DNA of 64,000 nt from Rathayibacter rathayi (GCF_004011095.1 NZ_CP028129.1:1302001-1366000), one strand, 5' to 3'; positions 25,729 to 37,031 are shown, numbered from the stretch's first letter. Translations and numbers: made by a program. The notes: generated by a model not told the origin, from the sequence alone.

Positions 25729-25799
25729 GAGTGAACTCCTCCAGGAGACGTCTGGGGCCCGCGGTGCCCGGGCCGGGAGTCAGAGTACCGCGGGCCGAG

Positions 25800-26399
25800 T
25801 CAGTCGAACTGCGGGTCGCGGGTCCGTGAGCGCTTGAGTTCGAAGAAGCCATCGAACGAGGCCGCCGCGACGATGCCGTCCCAGAGCGTGAGCGCCTGCT
25901 CACCCCGCGGGGTCGGTGAGATGACCGGGCCGAAGAACGCGACGTCTCCGATCGCGATAACCGGTGTTCCGACGTCCTGACCGACGCGCCCGATGCCGTC
26001 GGCGTGGGAGGCGCGCATCGGCTCGTCGTACTCGTCCGAGTCGGCGTACGCGGCGAGGTCCGCGGGGAGCCCGAGCTCGGCGAGCGACTCGGCGATGACC
26101 GCGTCGGCGTCGGAGCGGCCGCCCACATGGATCCGGGTGCCGAGCGCGTCATAGAGCGGCTTCAGGTATTCGCGGCCCTCACGCTCGGCGACGGCGGCGA
26201 CCAGGCGCGTGTAGCGCAGCGCCCGAGGGAGGAAGGCGCGGTAGAAGTCGTCCACGTCCTTGTCCTCGTTGAGGACGGCGAGGCTCATGATGTGCCACTG
26301 CACGTCGAGCTCGCGGGCGGGGGTCACCTCGTCCACGAATCGCGAAGTCATCCAGGCCCACGGGCAGGAGGGATCAAACCAGAAGTGCACAGAGGTCAT
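25800..26399 (-). CDS. DsbA-fold protein, mycothiol-dependent nitroreductase-like
   Basis: 199 residues with an N-terminal thioredoxin fold, VHFWFDPSCPWAWMTSR, a helical insert and a C-terminal GTPVIAIGDVAFFGPV, which matches the Rv2466c group. That mycobacterial enzyme is a mycothiol-dependent reductase with a CPWC active site. Here the motif is CPWA (Cys12, Ala15), so the resolving Cys is missing and a one-Cys mechanism with mycothiol would be required. No signal peptide, so it is cytosolic. Divergent from pepN, with 167 bp between their starts. Confidence 0.88.
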   Translation of the reverse strand: MTSVHFWFDPSCPWAWMTSRFVDEVTPARELDVQWHIMSLAVLNEDKDVDDFYRAFLPRALRYTRLVAAVAEREGREYLKPLYDALGTRIHVGGRSDADAVIAESLAELGLPADLAAYADSDEYDEPMRASHADGIGRVGQDVGTPVIAIGDVAFFGPVISPTPRGEQALTLWDGIVAAASFDGFFELKRSRTRDPQFD

Positions 26400-26566
26400 G
26401 GAGACACGGTACGCCGCTCCGAGGAGCCGCAGCCGCCGCTCCCAGGCGGCTCCGGGGATCGCAGCAGCGGGGCTCCCCGGCGGGTCGCCACGGCCCTAGG
26501 GTGGATCGGCGGCGTCCGCACCCAGACGCCTGCGGCAGCGCCGAGACGAACGGATGGAGCACCCCC

Positions 26567-29113
26567 GTGCCAGGAGACAACCTCACCCGCAGCGAGGCGC
26601 AGCAGCGCGCCTCCCTGATCCAGGTCCACGATTACGACATCGCTCTGGACCTGACCCGGGGTGCCGAGACCTTCCTCAGCACGACCACGGTGCGCTTCTC
26701 CGCCACCGACCATGCGTCCAGCTTCATCGACGCGATTACCCGCACGGTCCACTCCGTCACCCTCAACGGCGTCGAGCTCGATCCGGCCGACGTCGCCGAC
26801 GGCATGCGCATCCGGCTCGACTCCCTCGCCGCCGACAACGAGCTGACCGTCGTCGCCGACGCGCTCTACACCAATACGGGCGAGGGCCTGCACCGCTTCG
26901 TCGACCCTGTCGACGGGGAGGTGTACCTGTACTCGCAGTTCGAGGTCCCCGACTCCCGCCGCGTCTTCGCGGTCTTCGAGCAGCCGGACCTCAAGGCTCT
27001 GTTCCGCTTCACCGTCACCGCGCCCGCGCAGTGGCAGGTCGTCTCGAACCAGCCGACGCCCGCGCCCGTCGCGGCGGGCGAGGGGAGGGCAACCTGGAGC
27101 TTCGAGCCCACGCCGCGCATCTCCTCCTACATCACAGCCCTCATCGCCGGGCCGTACGTGGTCGAGACCGATTCCCTCGTCTCCTCCGACGGCCGCACGA
27201 TCCCGCTCGGCGTCTTCGCCCGCGCCTCGCTCGCGCCCTTCCTCGACGCCGACTATGTGTTCGAGAAGACGAAGCAGGGTTTCGCGTTCTACGAGGAGAA
27301 GTTCGGCGTCCCCTACCCGTTCGCCAAGTACGACCAGCTGTTCGTGCCCGAGTTCAACGCGGGAGCGATGGAGAACGCGGGAGCGGTGACCTTCACCGAG
27401 ACCTATGTGTTCCGCTCGAAGGTGACCGACGCGGTCAAGGAACGCCGGGTCGTCACGATCCTGCACGAACTCGCGCACATGTGGTTCGGCGACCTGGTCA
27501 CGATGAAGTGGTGGAACGACCTCTGGCTGAACGAGTCGTTCGCCGAATACGCCTCCACCCTCGCCACCGCCGAGGCCACCGAATGGACCGAGGCATGGAC
27601 CACGTTCGCCGCGATGGAGAAGAGCTGGGCCTACCGCCAGGACCAGCTGCCCTCCACGCACCCGATCGTCGCGACGATCAACGACCTGGAGGACGTCCAG
27701 GTCAACTTCGACGGCATCACCTACGCCAAAGGTGCCTCGGTGCTGAAGCAGCTCGTTGCATGGGTCGGCGAGAAGGAGTTCCTCGCGGGAGTGCACGAGT
27801 ACTTCGTGAAGCACGCGTTCTCGAACACCGAGCTGCGAGACCTGCTGGTCGAACTCGAGGCGACCAGCGGGCGCGACCTCACCGAATGGTCGGCGCAGTG
27901 GCTCGAGACGGCGGGCGTGAACACGCTCCACCCCGAGATCGCGGTCGACGAGAGCGGAGCGGTCGCGTCGTTCGCGATCTTGCAGAGTGCGGCCGAGGAG
28001 TATCCGACGGTCCGCCCGCACCGCCTCGCGATAGGGCTGTACGACTTCGAGGGCGAGCGCCTCGTCCGAGTGGACCGCCTCGAACTCGACGTGGACGGTG
28101 AGCGCACCGAGGTGCCCGAGCTGATCGGGCGCACCCGCCCGGCCCTCGTTCTCCTCAACGACGACGACCTCGCCTATGCGAAGATCCGTCTCGATGCGGA
28201 CTCGCTCGCCGTCGCCATCGAACACCTCGCGGGCATCGAGAGCCCGCTGGCCCGCTCGCTGGTCTGGGGCTCCGCCTGGGACGCGACCCGCGATGCCGAG
28301 ACCGCCCCGCGCGACTTCGTTCGCCTCGTGCTCGGCAACATCGCCACCGAGACCGAATCCACGACGCTGCGCACGGTCCTCAACCAGCTCGTCACCACGG
28401 CCACCCAGTACGTCGCTCCGCAGTACCGGGCCGAGGTCGTCGAGGAGGCGGGCGATCAGCTCTGGACGCTCGCTCAGCGCGCCGAGGCCGGCAGCGACGC
28501 GCAGTTCCAGTTCGTCCGGTTCTTCGCGGTGCTCGCGTCCACCCCGGGCCACCTCGAGGCCGTGCAGGCGCTGCTCGACGGCTCCGCAGCGCTGGACGGC
28601 CTCGACATCGACACCGATCTCGGCTGGGAGCTGCTGATCGCCCTCGTCGCAGGAGGCCGCGCCGGAGCGGAGGAGATCGACGCGGCACTCGCCTCGGACA
28701 ACACGGCGACCGGCCAGCAGTCGGCGGCGCACGCCCGCGCCGCTCTGCCGACGGCGAAGGCGAAGCGAGCGGCCTGGGACTCGGTGACAGCCGACGACTC
28801 GGCGCCGAACACGATCGTCCGCTCGACCGGCCTCGGCTTTCAGCGGGTCGCCGACCCGCGCCTGCTCGACGCGATGATCCCGGTCTACTTCGACGCCCTC
28901 CGCTCGCTCTGGGAGTCTAAGAGCTACAAGATTGCGGAGTACCTCGTCGTCGGCTTCTACCCGGCCGCCACGCCCTCGCAGCAGATCGTCGACGCCACCC
29001 GCGCTTGGCTCGATGCGAACCCGGAGATTCCGGCGCTGCGCCGCCTCGTGATCGAGAACCTGGCTGGCGTGGAGCGCGCGCTCCGCGCCCAGGAGCGCGA
29101 CACCCGGGGCTGA
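26567..29113 (+). CDS. pepN: Aminopeptidase N (M1 family zinc metallopeptidase)
   Basis: 848 residues from GTG 26567, with GGAG 7 nt upstream; 66 nt of open frame before it is not needed. Removes N-terminal residues from peptides. Substrate-binding GAMEN motif near 266-270 in AGAMENAGAVTF, zinc-binding HELAH near 300-304 and the third ligand Glu in NESFAEY near 322. The C-terminal half is the all-helical ERAP1-like domain. Cytosolic (no signal). Converges on prpC with a hairpin in the 27-bp gap region. Confidence 0.97.
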   Translation: MPGDNLTRSEAQQRASLIQVHDYDIALDLTRGAETFLSTTTVRFSATDHASSFIDAITRTVHSVTLNGVELDPADVADGMRIRLDSLAADNELTVVADALYTNTGEGLHRFVDPVDGEVYLYSQFEVPDSRRVFAVFEQPDLKALFRFTVTAPAQWQVVSNQPTPAPVAAGEGRATWSFEPTPRISSYITALIAGPYVVETDSLVSSDGRTIPLGVFARASLAPFLDADYVFEKTKQGFAFYEEKFGVPYPFAKYDQLFVPEFNAGAMENAGAVTFTETYVFRSKVTDAVKERRVVTILHELAHMWFGDLVTMKWWNDLWLNESFAEYASTLATAEATEWTEAWTTFAAMEKSWAYRQDQLPSTHPIVATINDLEDVQVNFDGITYAKGASVLKQLVAWVGEKEFLAGVHEYFVKHAFSNTELRDLLVELEATSGRDLTEWSAQWLETAGVNTLHPEIAVDESGAVASFAILQSAAEEYPTVRPHRLAIGLYDFEGERLVRVDRLELDVDGERTEVPELIGRTRPALVLLNDDDLAYAKIRLDADSLAVAIEHLAGIESPLARSLVWGSAWDATRDAETAPRDFVRLVLGNIATETESTTLRTVLNQLVTTATQYVAPQYRAEVVEEAGDQLWTLAQRAEAGSDAQFQFVRFFAVLASTPGHLEAVQALLDGSAALDGLDIDTDLGWELLIALVAGGRAGAEEIDAALASDNTATGQQSAAHARAALPTAKAKRAAWDSVTADDSAPNTIVRSTGLGFQRVADPRLLDAMIPVYFDALRSLWESKSYKIAEYLVVGFYPAATPSQQIVDATRAWLDANPEIPALRRLVIENLAGVERALRAQERDTRG

Positions 29114-29119
29114 TCCCCT

Positions 29120-29163
29120 GCCGCTCGGTGCCGTGACGCCTCAGCGCTGCGGGACCGAGCGGC
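29120..29163. terminator. Possible bidirectional terminator between pepN and prpC
   Basis: GCCGCTCGGT (29120-29129) pairs with ACCGAGCGGC (29154-29163); the 24-nt loop includes the prpC stop. Long loop, so only moderate support. Confidence 0.45.
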
Positions 29164-30277
29164 GCTGCGGCCCGTCGTACGCCGAGAGCGGTCGGATCAG
29201 CGCGTTCGAACCGCGCTGCTCGATCACATGCGCCGTCCAGCCCACCACCCGCGCCGCCACGAACAGAGGCGTGAAGGTCTCGGTGTCGAAGCCCATCAGG
29301 CGGTAGGCGGGACCCGACGGGTAGTCCAGGTTGGGCAGGATGCCCGTCCGCTGGGCCATCGCCTCGGCCAGTGCGTCGTAGAGCTCCATCAGCTCGGCGG
29401 CGCCCTCGTGCTCGGCGAGGCGGCGGAGCGCGGCGTCCATCGTCGGCACGCGCGAGTCTCCCGACTTGTACACCCTGTGCCCGAACCCCATCACCTTCCG
29501 CTTGTGCCCGAGCGCGTCGGCGAGCCACTCCTGCGCCCGCCGCGTCGCCTCGGTGCCGGTGCCGACCTCGTCCAGCATGTGGAGCACCGCCTCGTTCGCA
29601 CCGCCGTGCAGCGGGCCCTTCAGCGCGCCGACCGCCGCGGTGACGGCGGAGTAGACATCCGAGAGCGTCGACGTCACGACGCGCGCGGTGAAGGTGGACG
29701 CATTGAAGGAGTGCTCGGCGTAGAGCACCAGTGAGACGCGGAAGGCATTCACGACTACCGGCTCCGGCACCGCTCCGAACGTCATCCAGAGGAAGTTCTC
29801 GGAGTAGCCCAGGTCGTCCCGAGGCTCGACGGGCTCCAGGCCGTGCCTGCGTCGCTGCGAGTAGGCGACGATCGCAGGCAGAGCCGCCCACAGCCGCACG
29901 GAGCGCTCGAGCACGGCCCCGGGTGCGTCGCCGTCCGGATCACACTCGAGCGCACCCACGACGCTGACCGCCGTCCGCAGCACGTCCATCGGATGTGCCG
30001 AGAGCGGTAGCTGGTCGATCACCGCGCGGACCTCCGCGGCGAGGGCGCGATGGGCACGCTCCACGGCCGCGAGCTGCGCAGCCTGTTCGCGCGTGGGCAG
30101 TTCGCCGTGCCAGAGCAGCCAGGCCACATCCTCGAACGAGGTCCCGGCGGCGAGCTCTTGCACCGGATAGCCGCGATAGAGCAGCGCATTCGACTCCGGG
30201 TCGACCTTCGACACCGCCGTCGTATCGACGACGACCCCCACGAGTCCCTTGCGGATGTCCTGGTCAGTCGTGCTCAT
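29141..30277 (-). CDS. prpC: 2-methylcitrate synthase (citrate synthase family)
   Basis: 378 residues from ATG 30277, with GGAG 8 nt upstream. Condenses propionyl-CoA with oxaloacetate in the methylcitrate cycle. Citrate-synthase signature GPLHGGANEAVLHML and catalytic GFGHRVYKSGD are present, and the short N-terminus (RKGLVGVVVDTTAVSKV) is typical of PrpC/CitA enzymes rather than the long citrate synthase GltA. It starts 71 nt after the prpB stop on the same strand. prpD, which encodes methylcitrate dehydratase, is not in the window, so the pathway is completed elsewhere or this enzyme is used as a second citrate synthase. Confidence 0.92.
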   Translation of the reverse strand: MSTTDQDIRKGLVGVVVDTTAVSKVDPESNALLYRGYPVQELAAGTSFEDVAWLLWHGELPTREQAAQLAAVERAHRALAAEVRAVIDQLPLSAHPMDVLRTAVSVVGALECDPDGDAPGAVLERSVRLWAALPAIVAYSQRRRHGLEPVEPRDDLGYSENFLWMTFGAVPEPVVVNAFRVSLVLYAEHSFNASTFTARVVTSTLSDVYSAVTAAVGALKGPLHGGANEAVLHMLDEVGTGTEATRRAQEWLADALGHKRKVMGFGHRVYKSGDSRVPTMDAALRRLAEHEGAAELMELYDALAEAMAQRTGILPNLDYPSGPAYRLMGFDTETFTPLFVAARVVGWTAHVIEQRGSNALIRPLSAYDGPQRRSVPQR

Positions 30278-30348
30278 CTCTTCACTCCTTCGCGAGAGGC
30301 GGGAGACGGCGCCGGTGAGCGCCGCCCGGTGGTGCTGGTGCGGTGCGA

Positions 30349-31260
30349 TCATGCGCCGAAGTGGTCGGCGAGTGAGAAGTCGAAGACGCCCTCGTCGAAG
30401 TGGCTGTAGGAGGCGTAATCCAGCAGCTCGTAGAGTTCTGCGCGCGTCTGCATACTGGGCACCTGCGAACGGAGCGACCCCTCGGCCTTGAGGGTGTCGA
30501 GCGCGCGCATCGCCGCACCCATCGCGATCCGCAGCAGCGACACCGGGTGAATCACGATGTTCACGCCGACGTCGGCGAGCTGCTGCGCCGTGAACAGCTC
30601 GCTCTTGCCGAACTCCGTCATGTTGGCGAGGATCGGCACGTCGATCGCCGCGCGGACCGCCTCGAACTCGGACAGGTCGCGCATCGCCTCCGGGAAGACC
30701 GCGTCGGCCCCGGCGTCGACCAGCCGCTTCGCCCGGTCGATCGCGGCCGGCAGCCCGTCGAGGGCTCGGATGTCGGTGCGCGCCATGATCACCAGCTCGG
30801 AGTCACGGCGCGCGTCGACCGCCGCGGCGATCCTGCGCACCGAGGTCGCCTCGTCGACGACGGCCTTACCGTCCAGGTGCCCGCAACGCTTGGGGTTCAC
30901 CTGGTCCTCGATGTGCAGCCCTGCGACTCCGGCGTCCTCGAGCATCTGCACCGTGCGCGCCACATTCAACGGCTCGCCGAAGCCGGTGTCGGCGTCCACC
31001 AGAACCGGGAGGTCGGTCATCCGCGAGATCTGCTGCCCGCGGCCGGCGACCTCGGAGAGGGTGGTCAGCCCGATGTCCGGCAGTCCCAACTCGGCCGAGA
31101 GCACGGCGCCCGATACATAGATCCCGTCGAAGCCCTTGGCCTCGATCAGTCGCGCCGAGAGCGGAGTGAAGGCACCGGGCAGCTGAAGCAGCTCGCCCGA
31201 GGCGAGGCGCTCGCGGAACAGGCGGCGTTTCTCGGCGGGAGTCCGGGTGGAGTGGAGCAT
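30349..31260 (-). CDS. prpB: Methylisocitrate lyase
   Basis: 303 residues, ATG 31260 with GGAAGGA 6 nt upstream. Splits 2-methylisocitrate into pyruvate and succinate. The isocitrate-lyase superfamily active-site motif KRCGH is at 124-128, after LVDADTGFGEP and HIEDQVNP. First gene of prpB-prpC. A TATAGA box on the minus strand (31316-31311) is a reasonable promoter, giving a leader of about 43 nt. No dedicated regulator (PrpR type) is adjacent. Confidence 0.95.
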   Translation of the reverse strand: MLHSTRTPAEKRRLFRERLASGELLQLPGAFTPLSARLIEAKGFDGIYVSGAVLSAELGLPDIGLTTLSEVAGRGQQISRMTDLPVLVDADTGFGEPLNVARTVQMLEDAGVAGLHIEDQVNPKRCGHLDGKAVVDEATSVRRIAAAVDARRDSELVIMARTDIRALDGLPAAIDRAKRLVDAGADAVFPEAMRDLSEFEAVRAAIDVPILANMTEFGKSELFTAQQLADVGVNIVIHPVSLLRIAMGAAMRALDTLKAEGSLRSQVPSMQTRAELYELLDYASYSHFDEGVFDFSLADHFGA

Positions 31261-31359
31261 CGGGCGTCCTTCCGAGGGCGGTGTGCGGGCCCGAGCGGAC
31301 CCGACTCGAATCTATACGGGCGCGGCACCCGTGCACCGGACTCGGAGGGAGGCGTCCCG

Positions 31360-31365
31360 TAGCCT
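31360..31365 (+). promoter_or_regulatory. -10 box upstream of mscS
   Basis: TAGCCT ends 9 nt before the ATG at 31375, so the transcript would have a leader of only about 3 nt. Confidence 0.5.
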
Positions 31366-31374
31366 GGAACGGTC

Positions 31375-32463
31375 ATGCTGCTTTCTCAGACCTCCACCCC
31401 GGATCCCGTCGCCGCCACCGTCTCCTTCTTCGAGTCCGACGCCTTCTGGAAGGTGATCGCGGTCCTCGGGATCGTGCTGGGCGCGTTGCTGGTGCGCGTC
31501 ATCGCGCATTTCGTGATCGGCCGCGTCGTCGACCAGATCGTCTCAGGTGTGAAGCGCCGGCAGCGGGTCGAGGACACGCAATCGATCGCCGCTTCGCCGC
31601 TCGCGGCCGTCCGGGTCGTGCAGCGCACGCGCACCCTCGGCTCGATCCTGAACAATCTCAGCTCGATCCTGATCGTCGTCATCGCCCTGGTGATGATCGT
31701 GACGACCATTGATAAGGATCTGATCGGCTCCTTCGCTCTGTTGACCGCCGCGCTCGGAGCGGGCCTGGGCTTCGGCGCCCAGAACATCGTGAAGGACGTG
31801 CTGAACGGTCTGTTCATGGTCGCGGAGGACCAGCTCGGCGTCGGGGACGTCGTCGACACCGGCCAGGCCACCGGCGTGGTCGAGTCGGTCGGCGTCCGCG
31901 TCACCCAGATCCGCGACGTCAACGGCACCCTCTGGTTCGTCCGCAACGGCGAGATCGTCCGGGTGGGCAACATGTCGCAGGGCTGGTCCCGCGTGATCGT
32001 CGATCTCGCGGTGCCCTACGAAACGGATCTCGAGCAGGTGCAGTCCACTGTCCTCGCGACCGCGAACGAGCTCGCCGCGAGCAGCCGGTGGCGGGCCCGG
32101 ATCATCGACAAGCCTGAGCTCTGGGGTCTGGAGTCGATCGCCGACGACGCCCTGGTCATCCGGGTCGTCGTCAAGACGCGCACCACCGCGAAGGACGACG
32201 TCGCCCGCGAGCTGCGCCTGCGCCTGAAGAAATCGCTCGACGCGCTCGACGTAAAGCTGCCCTCCCTCGCGACCGTCGTGCTCGAGGGCTTCGAGGGTGC
32301 CACCAGCGTCGGAGGCGCCAAGCCGCCGCGGACCACGCCCTCCCCCACGATCAGCACCGAACACGGCAAGCCCGTTCGGCTTCCCCGCGCGCTGCGACGC
32401 GGCGGCGCAACGCCTCCGCCGACCGACGAAGGCACTCCCGGAGCGTCGAGGGAGCGCCCGTGA
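31375..32463 (+). CDS. mscS: MscS-family mechanosensitive channel
   Basis: 362 residues. Channel that opens under membrane tension to release solutes. Two N-terminal spans (about 22-45 and 94-112), then the pore helix region [25 protein letters not shown], the beta domain ([28 protein letters not shown]) and the alpha/beta cytosolic domain. The last 65 residues are Pro/Arg-rich and likely disordered. No Shine-Dalgarno site, consistent with a near-leaderless mRNA. The stop overlaps the globin start as GTGA, so the two proteins are translationally coupled. Confidence 0.93.
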   Translation: MLLSQTSTPDPVAATVSFFESDAFWKVIAVLGIVLGALLVRVIAHFVIGRVVDQIVSGVKRRQRVEDTQSIAASPLAAVRVVQRTRTLGSILNNLSSILIVVIALVMIVTTIDKDLIGSFALLTAALGAGLGFGAQNIVKDVLNGLFMVAEDQLGVGDVVDTGQATGVVESVGVRVTQIRDVNGTLWFVRNGEIVRVGNMSQGWSRVIVDLAVPYETDLEQVQSTVLATANELAASSRWRARIIDKPELWGLESIADDALVIRVVVKTRTTAKDDVARELRLRLKKSLDALDVKLPSLATVVLEGFEGATSVGGAKPPRTTPSPTISTEHGKPVRLPRALRRGGATPPPTDEGTPGASRERP

Positions 32464-32870
32464 GCGGCCTGCAGATCGGCGGCACGCCTCCACTGCGCAG
32501 CTTCTGGGAGCACCTCGGCGGCCGACCGACCTTCGAGCGCCTGGTGCGCCGGTTCTACGAGGGCGTCCGTGAGGACGAGGTGCTCTGGCCGATGTACCCC
32601 GAGCACGACCTCGAGGGCGCGATCCAGCGCCTCACCGGTTTCCTCGAGCAGTACTGGGGCGGGCCGGGCACCTACAGCGAGCAGCGGGGCCACCCGAGGC
32701 TCCGGATGCGGCACCAACCGTTCCGGATCAACCCCGAAGCCCGTGACCACTGGCTCCAGCACATGCGCACCGCGGTCGACGCCCTCGCGCTCGCACCGGC
32801 CGACGACGCCCTGCTCTGGGACTACCTCGAACGCGCCGCGCACGCGATGGTGAACACTTTCGAGGAGTAA
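32460..32870 (+). CDS. glbO: Truncated haemoglobin, group II (GlbO type)
   Basis: 136 residues; the GTG start overlaps the mscS stop. 2-on-2 globin fold: the B/E region [16 protein letters not shown], the MRHQPF segment carrying the proximal His, and the Trp in DHWLQHM at the G8 place typical of group II. Such proteins bind O2 or NO and may protect against oxidative stress; the precise role is uncertain. The linkage to a mechanosensitive channel is curious. The stop codon lies in an 18/17-bp near-duplicate (32859-32893). Confidence 0.93.
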   Translation: MSGLQIGGTPPLRSFWEHLGGRPTFERLVRRFYEGVREDEVLWPMYPEHDLEGAIQRLTGFLEQYWGGPGTYSEQRGHPRLRMRHQPFRINPEARDHWLQHMRTAVDALALAPADDALLWDYLERAAHAMVNTFEE

Positions 32871-32893
32871 GTCGGCTTCGAGGAGGAGTCGGC
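32859..32893. repeat. Near-perfect tandem duplication at the globin stop codon
   Basis: TTCGAGGAGTAAGTCGGC (32859-32876, containing the TAA stop) is followed by TTCGAGGAGGAGTCGGC (32877-32893). Confidence 0.7.
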
Positions 32894-32896
32894 GGC

Positions 32897-33562
32897 TCAG
32901 CCCGGAGTGCGGACGAGGACGTGACCACGCCGGGACGTGAACCGACGCCAGGCGCCGCTCTCCAGCAGAGCCACCGGATCGTCGGCGCCGAGGAACCCGA
33001 GCGCGAAGAGCGCGAACGCCGCACCGGCGGGGACGCCCGGGAGGCCGTCGAGCGCACGCCCCCACACCGCGGAACGAACGCGGCCGACGATCTGCTCGCC
33101 AGTCTCCGAGCCGACGGCCGCCGCGATCTCGTCGATCCCCTCCCGTGCCACGCGCTCCAGGAAACCGGGGTCGATGGGCTCGCGTCGGGTCCAGCCGCCG
33201 CGGGGCGGGGAGACGCCCGCCCAGGGGCCTGCCGTCGCGTCGTCGCCGTCGGGCAGCACGACCGGCTTGCCGTCCGCTCCGCCCGGTTCCCACTGCAGGC
33301 GGGCGAGTCGGTCCGACAGCGCCCGGATCGGCACGATCCGGTCGAATTCGGCGGGCTCGTCAAGCGCGAAGACCCGCAGGCCCAGCACGGTGGCCGAGCG
33401 GTCGAGCAGCCCGCGAGGCTGAAGGATCGGCGTGTAGGCGGCCAGCACATGATCGTCGGCGAGCAGCCGGACCGCACCGTCCTCGACCCGCGCCGAGCGG
33501 CCTAAGAAGACGCGCAGATCCGACAGGCTCGGCGGATCCGCCAGGGAGAAGGACGAACTCAT
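32897..33562 (-). CDS. Conserved hypothetical protein, unknown
   Basis: 221 residues from the ATG at 33562; upstream open frame is antisense to the thioesterase gene. Soluble, no signal peptide or membrane span. Visible segments: SLSDLRVFLGRSARVEDG and DDHVLAAYTPI near the N-terminus, suggesting a small beta domain, then a helical C-terminal half (FLERVAREGIDEIAAAVG) ending in GHVLVRTPG. I do not recognise a family. A TTTATC box ends 6 nt before the ATG, suggesting a leaderless transcript, divergent from the acyl-CoA thioesterase gene 55 bp away. Confidence 0.7.
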   Translation of the reverse strand: MSSSFSLADPPSLSDLRVFLGRSARVEDGAVRLLADDHVLAAYTPILQPRGLLDRSATVLGLRVFALDEPAEFDRIVPIRALSDRLARLQWEPGGADGKPVVLPDGDDATAGPWAGVSPPRGGWTRREPIDPGFLERVAREGIDEIAAAVGSETGEQIVGRVRSAVWGRALDGLPGVPAGAAFALFALGFLGADDPVALLESGAWRRFTSRRGHVLVRTPG

Positions 33563-33617
33563 CGCGTCGATAAACTTACCCGAGGTGGCCCGCCGCCCGA
33601 CACACCCCGGAGGTACC

Positions 33618-34484
33618 GTGCCCGACCCCCTTTCCTCGTTCCTCACCGCGCTCAATCTGGTCGATACGGGCGCCCGCACCAGTGAGGACATCTCGACGGG
33701 CCCGTCGCAGTGGATGCCCGAGGGGCGAGTGTTCGGTGGCCAGGTCCTCGCCCAGTCGCTGATCGCGGCAGGCCGCACCGTCGAAGAGCGCTCGGTGCAC
33801 TCGATGCACGGTTACTTCCTCCGCCCGGGCGACGTCACCCTCCCGATCACGTTCTCGGTCGACCGGATCCACGACGGCCGCTCTTTCTGCACACGCCGAA
33901 CGCAGGCGTACCAGAACGGACGGCCGATCCTCTCGATGATCGCGTCGTTCCAGTCCGAGGACGAGGGTCTGGACCACCAGGAGCCAATGCCGGAGGGTAT
34001 CCCCGATCCGGAGTCGCTGCCGAGCACCGCGGAGACCCTCGCGGGGGTCAACCACCCGGTCGGCAGCTTCTGGGCCACCCAGCGCCCCTTCGACGTGCGG
34101 CACGTCGAGCAGCCCGTCTACCTCCGGGCCGACCCCGAGCGGGTGGCGCACCAGAGCGTGTGGATGCGCTCGCTCGGCCCGCTGCCGGACGACGCGATGC
34201 TGCACCGCGCGGCCCTCGCCTACGCGAGCGACTACACCATCCTCGAGTCCACGCTCCGCCGACATGGCGCGGCCTGGAGCACCCCGGGCCTGCGCATTGC
34301 GAGCCTCGACCATGCGATGTGGTGGCATCGCCCCGCGCGGGTAGACCAGTGGCTCCTCTACGTGCAGGAGGCGCCGAGCGCGTCCGGCGGGCGCGGCCTC
34401 TCGCTCGGGCGGATCTACACCCGCGACGGTCTGCTGGTGGCCAGCGTCGCCCAGGAGGGCATGGTCCGCGTTCCGTCGGCGTAG
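33618..34484 (+). CDS. tesB: Acyl-CoA thioesterase II
   Basis: 288 residues from GTG 33618, with CGGAGG 4 nt upstream. Hydrolyses acyl-CoA to free acid and CoA. Double hotdog fold: the first half contains VFGGQVLAQSLIAAGRTV and SMHGYFLRPGD, the second half IASLDHAMWWHRP with the catalytic Asp and YTRDGLLVASVAQEGMVR at the end, all TesB landmarks. Length matches E. coli TesB (286). Single gene; it converges on the smaller thioesterase gene. Confidence 0.95.
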   Translation: MPDPLSSFLTALNLVDTGARTSEDISTGPSQWMPEGRVFGGQVLAQSLIAAGRTVEERSVHSMHGYFLRPGDVTLPITFSVDRIHDGRSFCTRRTQAYQNGRPILSMIASFQSEDEGLDHQEPMPEGIPDPESLPSTAETLAGVNHPVGSFWATQRPFDVRHVEQPVYLRADPERVAHQSVWMRSLGPLPDDAMLHRAALAYASDYTILESTLRRHGAAWSTPGLRIASLDHAMWWHRPARVDQWLLYVQEAPSASGGRGLSLGRIYTRDGLLVASVAQEGMVRVPSA

Positions 34485-34520
34485 GCGCGGCGCTCGTGCT
34501 CCGGCTCGCGGGAACACGTC

Positions 34521-34553
34521 CGGCTCGCGAGACGTCCCGCATCGGGCGAGCCG
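34521..34553. terminator. Weak hairpin between convergent tesB and the YbgC-like gene
   Basis: CGGCTCGC (34521-34528) pairs with GCGAGCCG (34546-34553). An additional CCGGCTCGCG copy at 34501 makes a 19-bp-period repeat. Confidence 0.4.
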
Positions 34554-34615
34554 AACCGCATCTCGCGACCCGGAGCCGCCCTCCACGTTCGGATCGACCG
34601 TCAAGGCGCGCGGGA

Positions 34616-35088
34616 TCAGCTCCGCTTCCAGAACGTGACCGGCTCCTGGACGTAGGGGCCCCACGCCTCGCGCAGCTCCTCCGGGATGCGCTCGGGCCGT
34701 CCCGTCCGGGCGGTCACCAGCACAATCGTGGTGGCGGCCTTCGTGAAGAGCACCCGCGGGACGACGCCGGCGGGCGAGTACAGCTCATAGCAGACCTCGA
34801 GGCTGGCCCCGCCGATCCGCCCAATCCACAGCTCCACGTCGATCGGCGCACGCATGTACGGGATCGGTGCAAGGTACTCGATCTCCTGCCGCGCGATCAG
34901 GCTGATCGACGAGGCACCGGGGCGCGCGTCGAGGACCGCCGTCGCCATTCCACCGGCCTGCGGTGAGTCCGGCTTCCAGAACGCCTGGATGCGCGCCTCC
35001 TCGAGCAGGCGCAGCATCTCGGCGTTGTTGACGTGCGCGTAGGCGTCGAAGTCCGACCAGCGCAGCGGAATGGCGACGTGCAGACGCA

Positions 35089-35089
<1 letters not shown>
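34616..35089 (-). CDS. YbgC/4-hydroxybenzoyl-CoA-type thioesterase
   Basis: 157 residues from ATG 35089. Single hotdog domain with the active-site segment RWSDFDAYAHVNN near 10-22, the Asp/His pattern of the 4HBT family. Likely hydrolyses short or aromatic acyl-CoA esters; substrate unknown. Its start overlaps the ettA stop (TGATG), so it is translated with ettA. The longer open frame upstream is a shadow of ettA. Confidence 0.9.
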
Positions 35090-36771
<1,682 letters not shown>

Positions 36772-36975
36772 ACCAAGTCCTCACGTCCGTAGGTCTGCGC
36801 GGAGTCGCGTCGCCCGCTCGTCCCCTGCTCCGCGCGGAGGTGCTGCCGGAGGCTCGGACCGGGGCGAAACGCCGGGCCTTGACCCGACACGGTGCGCGGG
36901 CCGCGGGACCGCCCGCACCAGTCGAGGATAACGGGAAGTCGCGCCCCCGCGTCGGCAGGAGTGCAGCAACGCAGA

Positions 36976-37011
36976 CCGCCCTCCCCGCCGGCGGACGGGT
37001 GGGGAGGGCGG
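36976..37011 (-). terminator. Terminator after the cell-wall-binding gene
   Basis: CCGCCCTCCCC (36976-36986) pairs with GGGGAGGGCGG (37001-37011) around a 14-nt loop, 20 nt past the stop. Confidence 0.7.
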
Positions 37012-37031
37012 AGGGCGTCAGCAGGCCCGGA

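Noticed and set aside
26396..28732. A 778-codon minus-strand open frame opposite pepN
   Set aside because: It mirrors pepN codon structure, has no ribosome binding site and no recognisable domain.
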